Source: Modicisalibacter sp049808615
Lineage (GTDB): Bacteria; Pseudomonadota; Gammaproteobacteria; Pseudomonadales; Halomonadaceae
Assembly: GCF_049808615.1 (NCBI RefSeq)
Contig: NZ_JBNCAN010000031.1
Span: 1-42,219 of the forward strand
Direction of reading: 5' to 3'
DNA: 42,219 nt
Below the pieces are notes generated by a model that had not been told where the DNA came from, searched no databases, and saw only the letters and a list, made by a program, of their open reading frames with translations. Both the position numbers and the translations under genes were made by a program. This document shows positions 8,732 to 14,191 of this stretch, one piece after another (position 1 is the first letter of the stretch; the number at the start of each line of letters is the position of its first letter).

Positions 8732-9465
8732 GGGGAGTTGCTCGCAGTGGGACTTGGTACAGCTGGGGAGTCAGATCGAGTGTCGGCACGAGTTGGCGAC
8801 CGTAGTAGGAGGTGGGCCAGCAGCAGGCTGATCGTCCAGCAGATCATCAGCGTCCAGATATCATGGGAAAGGAAGTGGGCACCGCGTAGTTGCTGGCCGA
8901 CACCGAATGCCACGCCCATCGCCAGTCCGATGGCCAGCCCCAACCAACGCCACCGGGGCAGCATAGCGCCGAAGAAGAAATACAAGGCGAGCCAGGCGTA
9001 CCCGGCACTGGCATGACCGGCGGGGAAGCAGGCGGTATCCGGTAAATTTGCAGGGCGGCTCTCGAACAAACCGATGAAGGGTAAGTCGCCGCCGTAACGG
9101 GCGAGATCCCACGGGCAGTCCATGCTCACCAGCTGCTTGAGTGTCGAAATACTCAACGTCGAGAGCAGTACGCTGAGTACCAGATAAGCCAATGGGCGAC
9201 GCCATGTGCGCAGCGAGGGCCATGCCGTGCTGATGATGAGTCCTGCGATTGCAATGGCTCCCATCGTCTGACTCTCGACACGACCACCGTCATGCAGTAT
9301 CGCCTCGGTGATGAGATGATGCTTCAGCGTCCAGGCGCTGCCTTCCCATCGATAAAGCCAATCGGCGACGGCGAAATCCACGTTGTGCAAATGAAAGATA
9401 AACAGCAGCATAAAGAAGCTGATCCAGGCCAGAATTAGCAGCTGGCAGAGCCGTTTAATGCTCAA
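8728..9465 (-). CDS. PAP2-family membrane phosphatase
   Basis: A 245-residue inner-membrane protein with about six hydrophobic segments and PAP2 (type 2 phosphatidic acid phosphatase) motifs. Motif 1 is K110-QLVSMD-C117-P118, with Cys where the consensus KX6RP has Arg. Motif 2 is P148-AGH151. Motif 3 is the RGAHFLSHD stretch (R194, H197). The family removes phosphate from lipid or undecaprenyl pyrophosphate substrates, or transfers phosphate onto lipid A. First in a two-gene operon with eptA, it plausibly acts on lipid A or on a lipid by-product of phosphoethanolamine transfer. The C-terminal 25 residues are polar and Ser/Pro/Asp-rich. The Cys substitution together with CPWD and the long loop before PAGH looks like a subgroup feature rather than damage. 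Confidence 0.85.
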   Translation of the reverse strand: MSIKRLCQLLILAWISFFMLLFIFHLHNVDFAVADWLYRWEGSAWTLKHHLITEAILHDGGRVESQTMGAIAIAGLIISTAWPSLRTWRRPLAYLVLSVLLSTLSISTLKQLVSMDCPWDLARYGGDLPFIGLFESRPANLPDTACFPAGHASAGYAWLALYFFFGAMLPRWRWLGLAIGLAMGVAFGVGQQLRGAHFLSHDIWTLMICWTISLLLAHLLLRSPTRADTRSDSPAVPSPTASNSP

Positions 9466-9486
9466 ATTAAGGCCGCTCCATTTCCA

Positions 9487-9538
9487 TTAATTTCGATTAA
9501 TTAAGGCTAAAATAAAAAGCAATTTAATTTCAGTTAAT
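9487..9538. repeat. Imperfect direct repeat upstream of the PAP2-eptA operon
   Basis: TTAATTTCGATTAAT at 9487-9501 and TTAATTTCAGTTAAT at 9524-9538 match at 13 of 15 positions and are 37 bases apart. Each copy contains two TTAAT half-sites ten bases apart, the layout expected for tandem binding by an OmpR-family response regulator. They lie 22-73 bases upstream of the PAP2 start on the minus strand. Function is inferred. Confidence 0.4.
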
Positions 9539-9559
9539 GAGGCATTATGACGATCAATA

Positions 9560-9576
9560 CTTAACGAATACTTAAG
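9560..9576. promoter_or_regulatory. PmrA/BasR-like box 1
   Basis: CTTAAC-GAATA-CTTAAG fits the PmrA (BasR) consensus HTTAAK-N5-HTTAAK except for C at the last position of the first half-site. It is about 95 bases upstream of the PAP2-eptA operon and about 140 upstream of the metallophosphatase gene. Because PmrA-type regulators activate eptA in other gammaproteobacteria, control of this divergent region is likely. Confidence 0.5.
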
Positions 9577-9636
9577 CTGTGAGGGGTGTCGAAAGAAAAA
9601 TAGAGAGGCGTTTTAAAGCTGGTTTTCCGATATTTT

Positions 9637-9653
9637 CTTAAGGGCAGTTTAAG
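9637..9653. promoter_or_regulatory. PmrA/BasR-like box 2
   Basis: CTTAAG-GGCAG-TTTAAG matches HTTAAK-N5-HTTAAK at every constrained position. It also lies inside a perfect inverted repeat (TTCTTAA at 9635-9641, TTAAGAA at 9649-9655). It sits 62 bases before the GTG of the metallophosphatase gene, a position suited to activating a plus-strand promoter. Confidence 0.55.
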
Positions 9654-9714
9654 AAACGAAGGAGATAGTGAAGCACCGGTCGCTTCTTATTCATGTCCAT
9701 AGGGAGGGTAGAGC

Positions 9715-10794
9715 GTGACCAAGTGCTCGAGTAGGCGTTTCAAGATCGTCGGCGGGGTGACGGCTATCCTGGTCTTGGCGGGGCTTATCACGATCCAGGC
9801 CACCCATGGCCAGATATTTTCCATGGTGGCGTCGTGGCTCGCCGTCGAATCACGCCAGATCGGAGCAGCCTCTGCCGATTCCGGCGATCAGGTCGTTACG
9901 GCGAGAAACGACGCAGGGGATAAGGATTCCGTGCTGCTGGCTGCCGGAGATATCGCGCGGTGTCAGCCTCAAGAGGGCTTTGATAAAACCATAAGGAATC
10001 TCGAGTATACGTTTGGCAATGCCGCCGCCGAACCCTTGAAGGACGCTGGTGCTAACCAGACCGCAGAACTAGTCGATGACTATCCCGGCGTACCGGTCCT
10101 GGCCCTCGGCGATCTTGCCTATCCTGACGGTGCACCCGCTGATTTCAGGCTCTGTTACGACACCTATTGGGGGCACTTCAAGGATCGCACCTATCCCACG
10201 CCCGGCAATCATGAATATCATTCTCTCAACGCCTACGCCTACTACGATTATTGGGGCGTCCAGGCAGGGCCTGAGCGACGCGGCTACTATGCAAAGCGCA
10301 TGAACGACTGGCTCCTGCTGTCCCTCAACAGCGAAGTATCGGCCGATGAGGACTCCGATCAGGCACGCTGGCTTGAGGCGCAATTGACCAATTCTGACGC
10401 TTCCTGTGTGCTTGCTTTCTTTCATAAACCAGCCTTCTCTACAAAAGAACGCGACGACAGTGAAGATGCCCGTCGGCTGTTCGATCTTCTCTATCGTCAG
10501 CGGGCAACGCTGGTGTTGAACGGCCACAACCATTTTTATGAACGAACCCGACCACTCGATGCGCAGGGTCAGGTCGATCCAGACGATGGCATCGTGACCT
10601 TTGTAGTCGGCACCGGGGGTACGCCTACTGATGATTCAAGAGAACCGGCGGCGTTTTCTGAGCGCCTGATCGGTGATACCTACGGTATGCTGAAGCTCAC
10701 ACTGTCCGAGAATGAATACAACTGGCAGTTTCTGTCTGCGCAAACGGGCAATGCGCTCGATAGCGGTAAAGGGGCTTGTAATCCGCGTCTGTGA
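9715..10794 (+). CDS. Secreted or membrane-anchored calcineurin-like metallophosphatase
   Basis: A 359-residue protein with an N-terminal hydrophobic segment (about 11-30) that could be a signal peptide or membrane anchor, then a calcineurin-like phosphoesterase domain. The metal-binding signatures are complete: AAGDIARC (D79), LALGDLAYPDG (D133, Y136), TPGNHEY (N165, H166), FFHKP, and NGHNHFYER. The pattern resembles purple acid phosphatase-like enzymes, so an extracytoplasmic phosphomonoesterase or diesterase is likely. GTG 9715 has AGGGAGG upstream at 9701-9707. The stop codon lies within the ribosome-binding sequence of the VIT transporter gene, so the two form an operon. The substrate is unknown. 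Confidence 0.85.
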   Translation: MTKCSSRRFKIVGGVTAILVLAGLITIQATHGQIFSMVASWLAVESRQIGAASADSGDQVVTARNDAGDKDSVLLAAGDIARCQPQEGFDKTIRNLEYTFGNAAAEPLKDAGANQTAELVDDYPGVPVLALGDLAYPDGAPADFRLCYDTYWGHFKDRTYPTPGNHEYHSLNAYAYYDYWGVQAGPERRGYYAKRMNDWLLLSLNSEVSADEDSDQARWLEAQLTNSDASCVLAFFHKPAFSTKERDDSEDARRLFDLLYRQRATLVLNGHNHFYERTRPLDAQGQVDPDDGIVTFVVGTGGTPTDDSREPAAFSERLIGDTYGMLKLTLSENEYNWQFLSAQTGNALDSGKGACNPRL

Positions 10795-10806
10795 GGAGTC
10801 GATATA

Positions 10807-11499
10807 TTGAGAACTCACCACGAAGGACACTTTTCACAAAGAAGCGGCTGGCTACGTGCAGCGGTTTTGGGGGCTAATGATGGCATCGTCTCCACGGCGA
10901 GCTTGGTCATGGGGGTTGCCGCCTCGGGTGCCACGCAGGGAAACGTGCTGATAGCGGGTGTTGCGGGACTGGTGGCGGGTGCCATGTCGATGGCAGCAGG
11001 CGAGTATGTCTCGGTCAGCTCGCAAGCCGATACGGAGAAGGCCGATCTGCATCGTGAGCGGCTCGAGCTCAAAGCCCATCCCGAGTTCGAGCGCCGCGAG
11101 CTGGCGGGCATCTACGTCAAACGAGGGTTGGACGCCTCCCTTGCCGACCAGGTGGCCGAACAACTCATGGAAAACGATCCGCTGGCGGCGCACGCCCGGG
11201 ACGAACTGGGTCTTTCAGAGGTGTATGCCGCGCGGCCCCTTCAAGCGGCATTAGCGTCGGCCGCCGCCTTTGCGGTGGGGGCCGCCCTGCCTCTATTGAC
11301 GGCGCTGATCATGGCACCGCGATTCCTCATGGTCGCCACCGCGGGAAGCTCGCTGGTGTTTCTGGCCCTCTTGGGGAGCCTGGCGGCACGCGCAGGGGGT
11401 GCCAGCATCCTGGTCGGCGCCACTCGCGTGACCTTCTGGGGAGCACTCGCCATGGCGCTCACCGCTGGGGTGGGAAAGCTGTTCGGGGCCGTGGTATGA
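10807..11499 (+). CDS. VIT/CCC1-family iron or manganese transporter
   Basis: A 230-residue membrane protein of the VIT1/CCC1 (nodulin-21) family, which moves Fe(II) or Mn(II) out of the cytoplasm. Visible are the N-terminal GANDGIVSTASLVMGVAASG segment, the second helix GAMSMAAGEYVSVSSQADTE, a charged cytosolic metal-binding helical stretch rich in Glu and His (about 78-140), and three C-terminal helices from about 145. Translation starts at TTG 10807, with GAGGAG at 10793-10798 overlapping the stop of the upstream phosphatase, which suggests translational coupling. No Fur-type site was recognised upstream. Confidence 0.88.
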   Translation: MRTHHEGHFSQRSGWLRAAVLGANDGIVSTASLVMGVAASGATQGNVLIAGVAGLVAGAMSMAAGEYVSVSSQADTEKADLHRERLELKAHPEFERRELAGIYVKRGLDASLADQVAEQLMENDPLAAHARDELGLSEVYAARPLQAALASAAAFAVGAALPLLTALIMAPRFLMVATAGSSLVFLALLGSLAARAGGASILVGATRVTFWGALAMALTAGVGKLFGAVV

Positions 11500-11506
11500 A
11501 CAGCCT

Positions 11507-11712
11507 TGGCTGGAAGACTGGCATGCGTTGAGAGATAGACCGCCTTGACGGCGCTATCCATCATCGCGTCAGCATCATCGACATGAAGATGGGTGAAGTC
11601 GGTACTGGGGCCGGCGGGGTCGAGCACGCAGCGAACAGCTGCTCGGCCTCCGCCAAACGCCCACTCTACGTCAGCGATCGAACGCGCGGTTTGAAACGCA
11701 CAGTCGCGACGA
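11507..11712 (-). pseudogene. Possible remnant of an unidentified coding sequence
   Basis: Between the VIT gene and the DUF1428 remnant the minus strand carries an open stretch with protein-like composition (for example ADVEWAFGGGRAAV, DPAGPSTDFTHLHVDDAD, AVKAVYLSTHA). The frame runs on into sequence antisense to the flanking genes, with no credible start or stop of its own. The plus strand here has no credible gene. I do not recognise the family. It may be the tail of a lost gene, consistent with the rearranged neighbour at 11742. Confidence 0.25.
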
Positions 11713-11741
11713 TGTCGGTCAATACTGGAAGGAGACCCAAC

Positions 11742-11912
11742 ATGGGCAAGTACGTTGGTGGCTTCGTGGTCCCCGTTCCGAAGGACAATCTTGACGCCTA
11801 TCGGCAGATGGTGGAGGAGGCGCGAGGCGCCTACCAGCGTGCCCTGAGCCTGACTCAGCAACAATGGGAGCAGCAGTTCCTCGAACGGCGGCTAGCCGAG
11901 CTGGGCAAATAA
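11742..11912 (+). pseudogene. Chimeric remnant with a DUF1428 (YbaA-like) N-terminus
   Basis: A 56-codon reading frame with a good ribosome site (AAGGAGA) upstream. Its first 27 residues (MGKYVGGFVVPVPKDNLDAYRQ and onwards) match the start of DUF1428/YbaA proteins, which are normally about 115-120 residues. The family pattern then stops abruptly, and a Gln/Arg/Glu-rich helical tail (LTQQQWEQQFLERRLAELGK) follows that belongs to no part of DUF1428. The simplest reading is an internal deletion joining the start of ybaA in frame to the end of another gene. It may still be translated as a small protein. Confidence 0.55.
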
Positions 11913-11989
11913 CTCCAGGAATAGTGAAAGGGTGTGGCGCTGTGGGCGACCAATAATCACTGGTGTCCAACTGCTCCGTGGAGGCGCTC

Positions 11990-12406
11990 ATGAAAGATGA
12001 ACTGACGATCCAGACCGTGTCACGCGCATTACTGGTACTGCGCATCACCCTCGGGGTGTTCCTGTTGCAATGGGGCGTCGAGAAATTCGTCGTGCCTCAG
12101 AACACGACGGCCATCTGGGGGTACTTCTATGGCCTGAATGTATCGGAGCCGCTCGGCTATCTGTTCGGTGCGGTCGAGATAGCCATCGCGATCTGCCTGT
12201 TTATCGGGCGCTTCAAGACGATTGCCTACGGCGCGGCGCTCGGGCTGCATGCCGTCAGCGTGATCGTCTCTTGGCGACTGTTGCTCGACCCCTGGGGCAA
12301 CTCGACGAACCATCTGTTCATCGCCGGGGTACCGGTATTGGGTGCCTTCATCGCCCTGTTCCTGTTGCGGCATTGGGATCATGGGTTGGCAGGCAAGGGA
12401 GTGTGA
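11990..12406 (+). CDS. DoxX-like small membrane protein
   Basis: A 138-residue inner-membrane protein with four predicted helices, of the DoxX/DoxD-like superfamily: RALLVLRITLGVFLLQWGVEKF at the N-terminus, EPLGYLFGAVEIAIAICLFIG in the middle and two further helices. ATG 11990 is preferred over the longer frame because GGAGG at 11980-11984 sits at proper spacing. The gene converges on an HxlR regulator, and DoxX and HxlR genes often lie together in redox or electrophile stress loci. The biochemical function of this subgroup is not established. Confidence 0.75.
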   Translation: MKDELTIQTVSRALLVLRITLGVFLLQWGVEKFVVPQNTTAIWGYFYGLNVSEPLGYLFGAVEIAIAICLFIGRFKTIAYGAALGLHAVSVIVSWRLLLDPWGNSTNHLFIAGVPVLGAFIALFLLRHWDHGLAGKGV

Positions 12407-12458
12407 AAGACCTGGGCATGTGTCTTGAGGGCGCCGAACTCAACCCTTGATTCAGGCA

Positions 12459-12845
12459 TCAATAGCGCCTGGGCCTGTCCGCTGCGCCATACCATTGCTC
12501 GGCCAGGGGCTCGAAGTGCATGAGTTCCTTGTGCAGTTCCATGCCATCCTCGGTCAGGCCATAGGTGACCTTCGGCGGCACGCTCTTCTTCTGGTCGCGC
12601 CAGATCAGGCCGTCGCCTTCCATACGCCGTAGCCGCTCGGTCAATACCTTCGCCGAGACGCCATCGAGAAGGTCTCGCAGCCCGACGAAACGCTGCGGCC
12701 CCGTTTCCCCCAGGACCCAAAGAATATGCACGGTCCACTCGCCCCAGAGCAGGCGCAGTAACTTGTCGGCCGGGCAGTTCGCGGGTAGCCCCTGTTTCGC
12801 CTGAGCCCCAGGCGCTTGGCGGCCACTGTGGGGGTCGTCTCGCAT
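12459..12845 (-). CDS. HxlR-family transcriptional regulator
   Basis: A 128-residue winged-helix protein with the HxlR pattern: LLWGEWTVHILWVLGETGPQRF, then the recognition region GVSAKVLTERLRRMEGDGLI, and the wing PPKVTYGLTEDG. Cys24 in NCPADK lies just before the DNA-binding domain, where many HxlR/YodB regulators carry a redox- or electrophile-sensing cysteine. A near-perfect palindrome lies 32-47 bases upstream of the start and could be its own operator. It converges with the DoxX gene (52 bases between stops), which is a plausible target. Confidence 0.88.
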   Translation of the reverse strand: MRDDPHSGRQAPGAQAKQGLPANCPADKLLRLLWGEWTVHILWVLGETGPQRFVGLRDLLDGVSAKVLTERLRRMEGDGLIWRDQKKSVPPKVTYGLTEDGMELHKELMHFEPLAEQWYGAADRPRRY

Positions 12846-12876
12846 GTCTCTTCACTCTCTTGTGAATGCGGCGTCA

Positions 12877-12892
12877 GTCACCATTAGGTAAC
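12877..12892. promoter_or_regulatory. Candidate HxlR operator palindrome
   Basis: GTCACC-ATTA-GGTAAC is an inverted repeat with five of six arm positions paired, placed 32-47 bases upstream of the HxlR start. A site in that position would cover the regulator's promoter. The assignment to HxlR is inference from position and symmetry. Confidence 0.4.
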
Positions 12893-13028
12893 TACGTTTC
12901 GCTCAGGCTATGTTCGTCCTACGACGCTTGGTTTGCGAATCAGGCGGTGAATAGCGCCCTCGCCGATGGGTTGTATTACCGACAATGCCTTGGCCACTAG
13001 GGAGGGCCTGGTCTTGCGCAGAAGTCTG

Positions 13029-13622
13029 TCAGGTTGCCAAATGCGCCATCCGATCGGCAGCGTCCAGCAAGCTTTCCCGCGACGATCCCGTGCGTGCGCT
13101 TGCCGAGATACCTCGCATCAGCAGGATGGCGATATCTGCTTTACGCTCTGCGTCGGTCACTCCGAGCGCTCGCAATCGATCGGCGATCGCCGACCTGACC
13201 CGGACAACATTCTCCCGGATCAGGTTAGAAGCCCGAGTGTCGCTGGTCATCAACTCACCGTCGAGCACCATGCAGCCAGATCGGCCGGGGTATTCGGTAT
13301 AGGCGGTTGCCGCACCGCGCAGCAGCTTACGCAACAATTCCTCGGCAGAGCCGGCGCGAGACAGGGCCTCGCCGACGAAGGTGCCACTACATTCGACGTA
13401 GTTCGCCAAAGCACGTTCAAAAAGGCCCAGCTTGCTACCGTAGGCCGCATAGAGGCTGGTCGCGGTGATACCGATCGTGCTGCTCAGCTCCGCGACGCCG
13501 ACATCGTCATAGCCACGCGCATGGAAAAGAGCCATCGCCTTGGCAATGCCCTCGTTCACCGAAAATTTGCGTGGACGGCCAGCAGTTTTAACTTTATTTG
13601 TATCGCTCACTACAAAATCCAT
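13029..13622 (-). CDS. TetR/AcrR-family transcriptional regulator
   Basis: A 197-residue regulator. The N-terminal TetR helix-turn-helix reads FHARGYDDVGVAELSSTIGITATSLYAAYGSKLGLFERAL (about residues 33-72), followed by an all-helical ligand domain. RPRKFS before the HTH is typical of the AcrR branch. ATG at 13622 is used, with GTG at codon 5 possible. One of two nearly identical 15-base sites overlaps codons 3-8 and the other lies on the divergent promoter, which suggests autoregulation and repression of the ABM gene and the genes after it. A C-terminal Cys (GCMVLDGEL) could be relevant to sensing, but the ligand is unknown. Confidence 0.9.
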   Translation of the reverse strand: MDFVVSDTNKVKTAGRPRKFSVNEGIAKAMALFHARGYDDVGVAELSSTIGITATSLYAAYGSKLGLFERALANYVECSGTFVGEALSRAGSAEELLRKLLRGAATAYTEYPGRSGCMVLDGELMTSDTRASNLIRENVVRVRSAIADRLRALGVTDAERKADIAILLMRGISASARTGSSRESLLDAADRMAHLAT

Positions 13623-13658
13623 TGACTCAGATTGAGGATATATGTATCAATCACTACA
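13600..13658. promoter_or_regulatory. Paired TetR-type operator sites and ABM promoter
   Basis: GTATCGCTCACTACA at 13600-13614 and GTATCAATCACTACA at 13644-13658 are identical at 13 of 15 positions. The second, extended by one base, has TGTA...TACA arms around an AT centre. A plus-strand promoter TTGACT (13622-13627), 17-base spacer, TATCAA (13645-13650) puts its -10 inside the second site. The first site lies within the start of the TetR gene. Together they fit repression of the ABM operon and self-control by the TetR protein. Confidence 0.5.
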
Positions 13659-13747
13659 TAACCTGTTTGGCCGCTGATTGCAATCGTGCTGGGCGCCATT
13701 GGCGAACCATCAGGCGATACCATCAAATTCATATTGAGGTCATTGCC

Positions 13748-14191
13748 ATGCTTAATTTCGCTGCTGTTCGTCGTACGACTCTTGTCGGTTTGATCGCCGC
13801 CACGATGACCATTCCGGTTTTCTCGCAGGAGGTGAATAGTACGGCTGCCCCCGTCCTGCGAGCTGATCCGGATTATCTCACCATGATCAATGTCTTTACC
13901 CCCACCTCGGGAACGCAAGACGAGGTCGCCACCGCCATTCAAAAAGGGCTCGAAGACTCGGTGAGTCATTTGCCTGGCTTTATCAATGCCACCGTTCACA
14001 AGAGTCACGACAACGAGTATGTCGTGGTTTACGCCCAATGGAAGGATCAAGCCTCGGTCGATGCCGCCGTAGAAGCCATACAGGGCGGCGGCGCGCCCGC
14101 GATGATGCAGGCTTTTACCATCGCGAATCCGGACTTCCATCCCTATGACGTGCTCTCTGTACACGTCGCAAAAGAGGAGAGGAGGCCATGA
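13748..14191 (+). CDS. Secreted antibiotic-biosynthesis-monooxygenase (ABM) domain protein
   Basis: A 147-residue protein with a signal peptide (about 1-26, cleavage near VFS-QE) and a single ABM dimeric alpha-beta-barrel domain: LTMINVFTPTSGTQDEVATAIQKG, LPGFINATVHKSHDNEYVVVYAQWKD. ABM domains include small oxygenases that need no cofactor and act on quinone-like or aromatic substrates; periplasmic versions are uncommon. ATG 13748 follows GAGG at suitable spacing, the first gene after the TetR-controlled promoter. Its stop overlaps the ATG of the amidohydrolase gene (ATGA). The substrate is not evident. Confidence 0.8.
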   Translation: MLNFAAVRRTTLVGLIAATMTIPVFSQEVNSTAAPVLRADPDYLTMINVFTPTSGTQDEVATAIQKGLEDSVSHLPGFINATVHKSHDNEYVVVYAQWKDQASVDAAVEAIQGGGAPAMMQAFTIANPDFHPYDVLSVHVAKEERRP

